Below, piece after piece: positions 29,843 through 36,953 of a stretch of 64,000 bases of DNA. The notes beneath the pieces were generated by a model that was not told the origin of the DNA, ran no database searches, and was given only the letters and a program-made list of their open reading frames with translations. Position numbers and translations under genes: made by a program. Each line of letters opens with the position of its first letter. Position 1 is the first letter of the stretch. This DNA is from Ramlibacter pinisoli (GTDB taxonomy: Bacteria; Pseudomonadota; Gammaproteobacteria; Burkholderiales; Burkholderiaceae_C): positions 806,001 to 870,000 of the forward strand of contig NZ_WSEL01000009.1 of assembly GCF_009758015.1 (NCBI RefSeq), in the 5' to 3' direction.

Positions 29843-30799
29843 ATCGCACGCATCGCGTTCATCGGCCAGCAGGACTTCGGCAAGGCCGTCCTCGACGCCT
29901 TCATCGCCCGCGGCGACACCATCGCCGGCGTGTTCTGCATCCCCGACAAGCCGGGCGCCAAGCCCGACGCGCTGAAGCAGGATGCGCTGTCCCTCGGCCT
30001 GCCGGTCTTCACGTTCGCCAGCCTGCGCAGCAAGGAGGCCGAGCAGGCCATGCGGTCGCTGGATGCCGACCTCGGCATCATGGCCTACGTGCTGCAGTTC
30101 GCGCCCCAGGCCTTCATCAACATCCCGCGCCACGGCACGATCCAGTTCCATCCGTCGCTGCTGCCGCAACACCGGGGGCCCTCGTCGATCAGCTGGCCGA
30201 TCGCGCTGGGCGCCACCAGGACCGGCATCACGGTCTTCCGCCCCACCGACGGTCTGGACGAAGGGCCCGTGCTGCTGCAGAAGACCTGCGACATCGGCCC
30301 GCACGAGACCCTGGGCGAGGTCTACTTCAACAAGCTGTTCCCCATGGGCGTCCAGGCCCTCCTGGAAGCGGCCGACATCGTGATGGCCGGCCGCCACGAG
30401 GAGCGGCCGCAGGACGAGTCGCAGGCCAGCTACGAAGGCTGGATGCACGACCCCGAGTGCGAGGTCCACTGGCCGCAGCACGTGCGGCTCGTGTACGACC
30501 TGATCCGCGCCTGCAATCCGGCACCGGGCGCCTGGACGGTGCTGGGCGGCGAGAAGGTGCGCCTGTACGACTGCCGCATGCACGTGTCGCCGCGCTACGT
30601 GGCGGGCCACCGTCCGGGCGACATCGCGCACGTGGGCGAAGACTCGATCACGGTGTGGTGCCAGGGCGGCATGATCGAAGTCCTGAAGCTGCGCCCCGAG
30701 GGCGGCGCCAAGGTCGGTGCCGGTGAGTTCGCGCGCAGCCGTGGCCTGGTCAGCGGGACCGCCGCCGCCGCGGCGGCGGTGCCTCCAGCGCCTCGGTGA
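29843..30799 (+). CDS. 10-formyltetrahydrofolate hydrolase-like formyltransferase, apparent ATC start
   Basis: A 318-residue protein matching the N-terminal hydrolase domain of 10-formyl-THF dehydrogenases (ALDH1L) rather than standard Fmt. Evidence includes IAFIGQQDFGKAV, GVFCIPDKPGAKPD, RHGTIQFHPSLLPQHRG with the catalytic His, PTDGLDEGPVLLQKT with the catalytic Asp, and NPAPGAWT. It probably releases formate from formyl-THF or moves formyl groups, fitting the formate theme of the region. The reading frame opens with no standard start; AAGGAG sits 7 nt before ATC, where family alignment demands initiation. This is a rare start or a base error. Its 3' end overlaps the convergent LysR gene by 50 bp. 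Confidence 0.82.
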   Translation: MARIAFIGQQDFGKAVLDAFIARGDTIAGVFCIPDKPGAKPDALKQDALSLGLPVFTFASLRSKEAEQAMRSLDADLGIMAYVLQFAPQAFINIPRHGTIQFHPSLLPQHRGPSSISWPIALGATRTGITVFRPTDGLDEGPVLLQKTCDIGPHETLGEVYFNKLFPMGVQALLEAADIVMAGRHEERPQDESQASYEGWMHDPECEVHWPQHVRLVYDLIRACNPAPGAWTVLGGEKVRLYDCRMHVSPRYVAGHRPGDIAHVGEDSITVWCQGGMIEVLKLRPEGGAKVGAGEFARSRGLVSGTAAAAAAVPPAPR

Positions 30800-31694
30800 C
30801 CAGCCGCTCGCCGTCGGCGAGCAGGAACGACTTGAAGGCCTGGGCCACTGGCGGCAGGTGCTTGCCGCTGCGGTGGACGACATACCAGTTGCCCACCAGC
30901 GGCAGCCCCTGCACGTCCAGCACGGCGATGCTACCGGCGCGAAGTTCGCGGCTGATGGTGTGCGCCGACAGGAAGCCCAGGCCCATGCCGGCGATCACCG
31001 CCTGCTTGATCGTCTCGGTGCTGCGGATCTCCATCGCGACGTTCAGCTCCTGCAGCCGGGGCCCGAACGCCTCCTGCATCGAGGTCCAGGTGTCGGAGCC
31101 CTTCTCGCGCGTGACGAACGGTTCGCGCACGACCCGCGCAAGCGGGATGCGCCGCTTGCCGGCCAGCGGGTGCGCGGGCGCGGCGACGATGACGTACGGG
31201 TGCGGCGCGAACGGCTCGTTCAGGGTGTCGGCGTCGACCGGCGGCCGCGCCATCACGGCCAGGTCGGTCTGGTTCTCGGCCAGCTTGGCCAGCAGGTCGC
31301 GCCGGTTGCACACGTCGAAGTTGATCGACACGCCTGAATGGCGGCCCGCGAATTCGACCAGCAGGCGCGGCAGGAAGTAGTCGCCGGCGCTGATCACCGC
31401 CACGTTCAGGCGGCCGCCGGACACGCCCTTGAACTGCGCCAGGGTCTCCTCCACCTCGCGGAACTGGTCGAGGATGTTGCGCGAGGCACGCAGCATCTCG
31501 GCGCCGGCCGCAGTGAGGTGGATGCGCTTGCCCATCTGCTCGAACAGCGGCAGCCCCGCATGCTCCTGCAGCTTGGCGACCTGGATCGAGACGGCGGGCT
31601 GGGTGAGGTGCAGTTCCTCCGCGGCGCGGGAGAAGCTCAGGTGGCGGGCGACCGACTCGAAGACCTTGAGCTGGCGGAAAGTGGCGTGGCGCAA
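30750..31694 (-). CDS. LysR-family regulator, CbbR-like
   Basis: A 314-residue LysR protein starting MRHATFRQLKVFESVARHLSFSRAAEELHLTQPAVS-type sequence, the CbbR/FdsR-like subgroup whose members control carbon fixation or formate dehydrogenase genes. The effector domain includes GMGLGFLSAHTISREL. It diverges from the small gene/FAH/PanE operon, and the 133-bp AT-rich gap carries inverted repeats. It is therefore the likely regulator of that operon and possibly of formate dehydrogenase. Its 3' end overlaps the formyltransferase gene by 50 bp on the opposite strand. Confidence 0.9.
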   Translation of the reverse strand: MRHATFRQLKVFESVARHLSFSRAAEELHLTQPAVSIQVAKLQEHAGLPLFEQMGKRIHLTAAGAEMLRASRNILDQFREVEETLAQFKGVSGGRLNVAVISAGDYFLPRLLVEFAGRHSGVSINFDVCNRRDLLAKLAENQTDLAVMARPPVDADTLNEPFAPHPYVIVAAPAHPLAGKRRIPLARVVREPFVTREKGSDTWTSMQEAFGPRLQELNVAMEIRSTETIKQAVIAGMGLGFLSAHTISRELRAGSIAVLDVQGLPLVGNWYVVHRSGKHLPPVAQAFKSFLLADGERLVTEALEAPPPRRRRSR

Positions 31695-31724
31695 GCGTCC
31701 CCCTCAGATAAACAATCACTAATG

Positions 31725-31751
31725 ATTTGGATCAAATACTTTAACTGTTAA
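31725..31751. promoter_or_regulatory. AT-rich operator region with two inverted repeats
   Basis: ATTTG-GAT-CAAAT (31725-31737) and TTAAC-T-GTTAA (31741-31751) lie between the divergent LysR gene and the 31.8-kb operon. The base composition is sharply AT-rich compared with the rest of the window, as expected for a promoter plus regulator sites. Confidence 0.5.
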
Positions 31752-31827
31752 TGATCAACCTTTCTGCCTACATTGGACCTCCCGACGCCGCTCCAGGCGA
31801 TGTTCCCGACACAAGAAGGAGACGACC

Positions 31828-32148
31828 TTGCTGCAAGACCTGCACCCCGCCACGGCCGCCGACGCCGCCTCGGAATCGGACCGCCTGGCCTACAACGCCG
31901 CGTTCCAGGAACTCGACCTGAACTGGTACTGGGACGCCGCCACCTACGCCCGCGTGCAGCGGTTCGGCCGCTCCGGCCTGCGGTCCTGGCTGGAGACGGA
32001 GTACGCACACCTGTTGCGCGCATACACCACCGACTTCCTGGTCGACCTGATCGAGACCACCAAGGCGCGCCACATGGCCATGGCCCGCGCGACCCGCCCG
32101 CCCCGGTCGACCGCACCGGCCTGCACCGCCGACCGGCTGGCTGCCTGA
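31828..32148 (+). CDS. Small conserved-looking protein, TTG start
   Basis: A 106-residue protein I cannot name. It starts at TTG 31828, chosen because AAGGAG lies 6 nt upstream. It is rich in aromatic and acidic residues (AAFQELDLNWYWDAATYARV, SWLETEYAHLLRAY, DFLVDLIETTKARHM) and predicted helical, without signal peptide or membrane segment. The last 20 residues are basic and Pro-rich. It stands first in an operon with an FAH-family enzyme (9-bp gap) and a PanE-family reductase, so it may serve as a small partner for one of them. Confidence 0.72.
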   Translation: MLQDLHPATAADAASESDRLAYNAAFQELDLNWYWDAATYARVQRFGRSGLRSWLETEYAHLLRAYTTDFLVDLIETTKARHMAMARATRPPRSTAPACTADRLAA

Positions 32149-32157
32149 GGAGGCCCC

Positions 32158-32925
32158 ATGGAACTGCACTGGGTTCGCTTCGAACGCGGCGGCGAGATCG
32201 GCTTCGGCACCCTCGAACGCTCCCGCGTGCGCCCCTGGTACGGCGACATGTTCGCCCACCCCAGGCGCGGCGACGTCACCGTGGCCCTCGACGAGGTGCG
32301 GCTGCTCACGCCGGTGCAACCGAGCAAGGTCATCGCGCTGTGGAACAACTTCAAGGCCCTGGGAGACAAGCTGAACCTGCCGGTGCCGGCCGAACCGCTC
32401 TACCTGGTCAAGACGCCGAACTCCTACCTCGCCCCCGGTGGGACCATCCGGCACCCGGGCGGCCCCGGCAAGGTGGTGTTCGAGGGCGAGCTGGGCATCG
32501 TCATCGGCCGCACGTGCAAGCAGGTGTCCGAGGCCGACGCGCCGGCGCATGTGCTGGGCTACACCTGCGCCAACGACGTGACGGTGGCCGACATCCTCGC
32601 GCGCGACGCCTCGTTCACGCAGTGGGTGCGCGCCAAGGGCTTCGACACCTTCTGCCCGTTCGGTCCGAGCGTGGCCACAGGCCTCGATCCCGCCAAGCTG
32701 GTGGTGCGCACGCTGCTCGACGGCCAGGTGCGCCAGGAGTACCCGATCTCCGACATGCGCTTTTCCGTCGCACAGCTGGTCAGCCTGATCTCCCAGGACA
32801 TGACCCTGCTGCCCGGCGACGTCATCCTCTGCGGAACCTCCGTGGGCGTGGGCTCGATGAAGTCCGGCAGCCTCGTCGAGGTCGAGATCGCCGGCGTCGG
32901 CCGGCTGAGCAACCGGTTCGAATGA
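32158..32925 (+). CDS. Fumarylacetoacetate hydrolase (FAH)-family protein
   Basis: Metal-dependent C-C hydrolase or decarboxylase family of 255 residues. Metal ligands are visible as the E-x-E in VVFEGELGIVIG and the aspartate in TCANDVTVADIL. The C-terminal LLPGDVILCGTSVGVGSMKSG is the FAH substrate-closure region. Family members cleave acylpyruvates, decarboxylate oxaloacetate or act in homoprotocatechuate breakdown; the sequence does not choose between these. In this operon, next to oxalate genes, an oxo-dicarboxylate substrate is plausible. It precedes panE by 22 bp. Confidence 0.88.
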   Translation: MELHWVRFERGGEIGFGTLERSRVRPWYGDMFAHPRRGDVTVALDEVRLLTPVQPSKVIALWNNFKALGDKLNLPVPAEPLYLVKTPNSYLAPGGTIRHPGGPGKVVFEGELGIVIGRTCKQVSEADAPAHVLGYTCANDVTVADILARDASFTQWVRAKGFDTFCPFGPSVATGLDPAKLVVRTLLDGQVRQEYPISDMRFSVAQLVSLISQDMTLLPGDVILCGTSVGVGSMKSGSLVEVEIAGVGRLSNRFE

Positions 32926-32947
32926 TTTTCAACTATCTGGAGTAAGC

Positions 32948-33955
32948 GTGAAGATTGCCATCATCGGGGCAGGCGCCATCGGCGGCTATGTGGGCGTGAA
33001 GCTGGCACTGGCCGGCGAGGACGTGACATTCATCGTACGGGGGGCCAACCTGGCCGCGATCCGGCGCGACGGCATGCGCCTGATCCTGGAGGACGGCACC
33101 GAGCAGGTGGCCACCAACGTCAGGGCCACCGACGACTACCGCGAGGCCGGCCAGCAGGACATCGTCATCCTGGCCACCAAGGCCCACCAGGTGCAGGCGG
33201 TCGCCGCCGACATCGGCCACCTGTTCGGGCCCTCGACGGTGGTCGTCACGATGCAGAACGGCATCCCGTTCTGGTATTTCCACAAGACCGGCTGCCGCCT
33301 CGAAGGCAGCGCCGTGCGCAGCGTCGACGACCAGGGCTCGCTGGCATCCCTGATCCCGCCCGAGCGCGTGATCGGCTGCGTCGTCTACCCCGCCTCGGAG
33401 CTCATCGCGCCGGGCGTGGTGCGCCACATCGAAGGCGATCGCTTCCCGGTCGGCGAGCTCGACGGCCGCAGCAGCGAGCGCGTGAAGACCATTGCACACC
33501 TGTTCGTGCGGGCCGGCTTCAAGGCGCCGATCCTGGACAACATCCGCGCCGAGATCTGGCTCAAGCTGTGGGGCAACCTCACCTTCAACCCGATCAGCGG
33601 CCTCACGCACTCGACGCTGGTGGACATCTGCCAGTTCCCGTTGTCGCGCGAACTGGCCGCCAGCATGATGCGAGAGGCGCAGGAGGTGGCTGGCAAGCTC
33701 GGCATCACCTTCCGCGTGCCGCTCGACAAGCGCATCGCGGGTGCCGAGAAGGTGGGCCACCACAAGACCTCCATGCTGCAGGACATCGAAGCCGGGCGTG
33801 CGCCGGAGATCGATGCGCTGGTCGGCTCCGTCGCCGAGCTGGCCCGCCTGACCGACACGCCCACGCCGCACATCGACACGGTCTACGCGCTGGTCAAGCT
33901 GCTGGCGCGCAACATGGCCACCGGGCCGGCCCGGGTGACACTGCAACCGGCTTAG
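32948..33955 (+). CDS. PanE/ApbA-family ketoacid reductase, candidate oxalyl-CoA reductase
   Basis: NADPH-dependent reductase of the 2-dehydropantoate 2-reductase family, 335 residues, with a GTG start at 32948 behind CTGGAG. The Rossmann motif is AIIGAGAIGGYVG, the catalytic-lysine region is IRAEIWLKLWGNLTFNPISGLT, and SMLQDIEAGRAPEIDALVG contains the conserved late Glu. No pantothenate gene is nearby. In Methylobacterium a PanE-family enzyme (PanE2) reduces oxalyl-CoA to glyoxylate, and here the gene sits between oxc/frc/fdh and gcl/hyi/garR, so that role is a strong inference. A true ketopantoate reductase cannot be excluded from sequence. Confidence 0.85.
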   Translation: MKIAIIGAGAIGGYVGVKLALAGEDVTFIVRGANLAAIRRDGMRLILEDGTEQVATNVRATDDYREAGQQDIVILATKAHQVQAVAADIGHLFGPSTVVVTMQNGIPFWYFHKTGCRLEGSAVRSVDDQGSLASLIPPERVIGCVVYPASELIAPGVVRHIEGDRFPVGELDGRSSERVKTIAHLFVRAGFKAPILDNIRAEIWLKLWGNLTFNPISGLTHSTLVDICQFPLSRELAASMMREAQEVAGKLGITFRVPLDKRIAGAEKVGHHKTSMLQDIEAGRAPEIDALVGSVAELARLTDTPTPHIDTVYALVKLLARNMATGPARVTLQPA

Positions 33956-34008
33956 CAAGCGGCCCAGGCACCGGTGCACGGACAGTGCAACGGTGAGCGG
34001 CACGAAAG

Positions 34009-34041
34009 AAAGGCCAAGACAGTCGCCTGTCTTGGCCTTTT
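34009..34041. terminator. Bidirectional intrinsic terminator
   Basis: A 14-bp perfect stem (AAAGGCCAAGACAG, loop TCGC) followed by T on both strands, placed between the convergent ends of the PanE-family gene and the formate dehydrogenase operon. It should stop both transcripts. Confidence 0.9.
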
Positions 34042-34105
34042 CACTTGGCCCGGCATTCCTTGCGAGCCGGCTGCGGGAGGGTGTCCCCCTCCCCCGCGCT
34101 CCCGC

Positions 34106-36943
34106 TCAGGCCAGCGCGGCCTTCTTCGCCTGCTGCAGTGCCTGTCCGCCGCCGTAGCTGCTCTGCACCGGCGGCTCACCGCCCAGCGTGACACGGATGG
34201 CGCAGTACTTGAACTCGGGAATCTTGGCGAACGGGTCGAGCGCCGCGTTCGTCAGCCGGTTGATCGCGGCCTCGTAGTAGCAGAACGGCACGAACACGGC
34301 GCCGCGCGGCGAGCTCTCGTCGGCCCGGGCGTACAGCGACACCTTGCCGCGGCGCGACTCGATGGTGACCAGGTCGCCCGGGCGTCCGCCCATGGCATCG
34401 AGGTCCAGCGGGTGCACCAGCGCCACCGGATCGGGCTCCAGGGCGTCGAGCACCGCGGCACGGCGCGTCATGCTGCCGGTGTGCCAGTGCTCGAGCTGGC
34501 GACCCGTGATCAGCACCAGCGGGTACTCGGTGTCGGGCCGCTCCGCCGCCGGGATGACGTCGGCCGGCACGAAGCGCGCGCGGCCGGTGGGGCGCGGGAA
34601 GTCGTCGACGAACACCACCGACTGGCCGGGGTCGCCTTCGTTCGGGCACGGGTACGTGACCGCGTCGTCGCGCTCCATGCGCTCCCAGGTGATGCCCGCG
34701 ATGCTGGGCATGGTGCGGCGCATCTCGTCGAAGACCTCGGACACGTGCCCATAGTCCCAGCGCAGGTCGAGCCGCTTGGCGATCTCCTGGATGATCCACA
34801 GGTCCTGGCGGGCGTCGCCGGGCGGGTTGAGCGCCTGGCGGCCCAGCTGCACCAGCCGGTCGGTGTTGGTGAAGGTACCGGTCTTCTCGGCGAAGGCGCT
34901 GGCCGGCAGGATGACATCGGCCAGGTAGGCCGTTTCGGTCAGGAAGATGTCCTGCACCACCAGGTGGTCAAGTGCCGCCAGGGCGTCGCGCGCATGGTTG
35001 GCGTCGGGGTCCGACATCGCCGGGTTCTCGCCCATGACGTACATGCCGCGGATGTCACCGTGGTGGATGGCATCCATCACTTCCACCACCGTGAGGCCGG
35101 GCTTCTCGTCGAGCGTGCCCGGCGCCAGCTTCCAGGCCTGCTCGAAGCGAGCGCGCGCCTCGGGGCTGCTGACATGCTGGTAGTCGGGGTACATCATGGG
35201 GATGAGGCCCGCGTCGGAAGCGCCCTGCACGTTGTTCTGGCCGCGCAGCGGATGCAGGCCGGTGCCTTCGCGGCCGATCTGGCCGGTCATCAGCGCCAGC
35301 GCGATGAGGCAGCGCGCATTGTCGGTGCCGTGCACGTGCTGCGACACGCCCATGCCCCACAGGATCATCGACGCCTTGGAGGTGGCGTACAGGCGCGCCA
35401 CTTCGCGGATGGTGTCGGCGTCGATGCCGCAGATGGGCGCCATGGCCTCGGGGCTGTAGCCCTCGACGTTCTTGCGCAGTTCCTCGTAGCCGCTGGTGCG
35501 GTTGGCGATGAACGCCTGGTCGACCAGGCCCTCGCTGACGATGACGTGCATCATCGCGTTGAGCAGCGCGACGTCGGTGTCGGGCTTGAACTGCAGGTAG
35601 CGGTGCGCGAAGCGGGCCAGTTCCGAGCGGCGGGGGTCGAGGATGACGAGCTTGGTGCCGGCTCGGGCCGCGTTCTTCATCCAGGTGGCGGCCACCGGGT
35701 GGTTCACCGTGGGATTGGCGCCGATGATGATGACGACGTCGGCCTTGGTGACGTCCATGACGGGGTTGGACACCGCGCCGGACCCGATGCCTTCGAGCAG
35801 TGCCACGACCGACGACGCGTGGCACAGCCGGGTGCAGTGGTCGACGTTGTTGGTGCCGAAGCCGGTGCGCACCAGCTTCTGGAACAGGTAGGCCTCCTCG
35901 TTGCTGCCCTTGGCGGAGCCGAAGCCGGCCAGCGCCTTGCGGCCGTGCGTGTCGCGGATGGCCTTGAGCTTGCCGCCGGCCAGTTCGAGCGCCTCTTCCC
36001 AGGTGGCCTCGCGGAACACGTCCATCACGCGGTCCGGGTCCATCACGAAGTCGCCGGTCTTGGGCACGCCGGCACGCCGGATCAGGGGCTTGGTCAGGCG
36101 GTGCGGATGGTGCGCGTAGTCGAAGCCGTAGCGCCCCTTGACGCACAGGCGGCCGTGGTTGGCCGGGCCGTCGCGGCCCTCGACGTAAAGGATCTTGTTG
36201 TCCTTGACGTTGTAGGTGAGCTGGCAGCCCACGCCACAATACGGGCAGACCGAATCGACCTTCTTGTCGGGCACGTGCTGTGCGGCGCCGCGCGCCGGCT
36301 GCAGCGCGCCCGTGGGGCAGGCCTGCACGCATTCACCGCAGGTGACGCAGGTGGACGCCCCCATCGGGTCGTCCATGTCGAACACGATTTTCTCGGCGTC
36401 GCCGCGGAACGCGAGACCGATGACGTCGTTCATCTGCTCGTCGCGGCAGGCGCGCACGCAGCGCGTGCACTGGATGCAGGCGTCGAGGTTGACGGCAATG
36501 GCGGGATGGGACAGGTCGGCGGCCGGCTGCGCCCGCGATTCGAAGCGCGGCTTGCCTACGCCGGACTTCTCGGCCCAGTAGTCGACCTCGTTGCCGCGGG
36601 TGTAGGCGGTCTCGGGGAGGTCGGACAGCAGCAGCTCCAGCACCATCTTCTGCGAGGCGACGGCCCGGTCGCTGTCGGTGGTGACCTTCATGCCGGCCAC
36701 CGGGGCGCGGCAGCAGGAAGGCGCCAGCACGCGTTCACCGGCGATCTCGACCACGCAGGCGCGGCAGTTGCCGGCGGTCTCCAGGCCTTCCTTGTAGCAA
36801 AGGTGCGGGACGTCGACGCCTTCGCGCTTGCACACCTCGAGCAGCGTCTCGCCGGCGCTGGCCGCGACGTCGCGGCCATTCAGACTGAAGGTCACGGCCG
36901 GCTCGGCGAGGCGGGCCTGTTCCGTTCGCGTGATTGCGTTCAT
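34106..36943 (-). CDS. NAD-dependent formate dehydrogenase, catalytic alpha subunit (Mo/W-bis-MGD)
   Basis: Oxidises formate to CO2 in a soluble NAD-linked complex. The start at 36943 gives 945 residues. In order: a NuoG-like [2Fe-2S] domain with C49, C60, C63 and C77; two ferredoxin-type [4Fe-4S] motifs (CIQCTRCVRAC and CVTCGECVQAC); then the molybdopterin domain beginning CPYCGVGCQL. The active-site metal ligand is a cysteine in DHCTRLCHASSV, not selenocysteine. The C-terminal MopB-binding domain has LITGRQLEHWHTGSMTRR. It starts 10 bp after the beta subunit and forms a two-subunit enzyme resembling Methylobacterium FDH1. It is the last gene of the oxc-led block. Confidence 0.95.
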   Translation of the reverse strand: MNAITRTEQARLAEPAVTFSLNGRDVAASAGETLLEVCKREGVDVPHLCYKEGLETAGNCRACVVEIAGERVLAPSCCRAPVAGMKVTTDSDRAVASQKMVLELLLSDLPETAYTRGNEVDYWAEKSGVGKPRFESRAQPAADLSHPAIAVNLDACIQCTRCVRACRDEQMNDVIGLAFRGDAEKIVFDMDDPMGASTCVTCGECVQACPTGALQPARGAAQHVPDKKVDSVCPYCGVGCQLTYNVKDNKILYVEGRDGPANHGRLCVKGRYGFDYAHHPHRLTKPLIRRAGVPKTGDFVMDPDRVMDVFREATWEEALELAGGKLKAIRDTHGRKALAGFGSAKGSNEEAYLFQKLVRTGFGTNNVDHCTRLCHASSVVALLEGIGSGAVSNPVMDVTKADVVIIIGANPTVNHPVAATWMKNAARAGTKLVILDPRRSELARFAHRYLQFKPDTDVALLNAMMHVIVSEGLVDQAFIANRTSGYEELRKNVEGYSPEAMAPICGIDADTIREVARLYATSKASMILWGMGVSQHVHGTDNARCLIALALMTGQIGREGTGLHPLRGQNNVQGASDAGLIPMMYPDYQHVSSPEARARFEQAWKLAPGTLDEKPGLTVVEVMDAIHHGDIRGMYVMGENPAMSDPDANHARDALAALDHLVVQDIFLTETAYLADVILPASAFAEKTGTFTNTDRLVQLGRQALNPPGDARQDLWIIQEIAKRLDLRWDYGHVSEVFDEMRRTMPSIAGITWERMERDDAVTYPCPNEGDPGQSVVFVDDFPRPTGRARFVPADVIPAAERPDTEYPLVLITGRQLEHWHTGSMTRRAAVLDALEPDPVALVHPLDLDAMGGRPGDLVTIESRRGKVSLYARADESSPRGAVFVPFCYYEAAINRLTNAALDPFAKIPEFKYCAIRVTLGGEPPVQSSYGGGQALQQAKKAALA

Positions 36944-36953
36944 GGCGGGCTCC

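Noticed and set aside
34106..36943. Possible selenocysteine formate dehydrogenase
   Set aside because: The active-site position in DHCTRLCHASS is an ordinary cysteine codon and there is no in-frame TGA.
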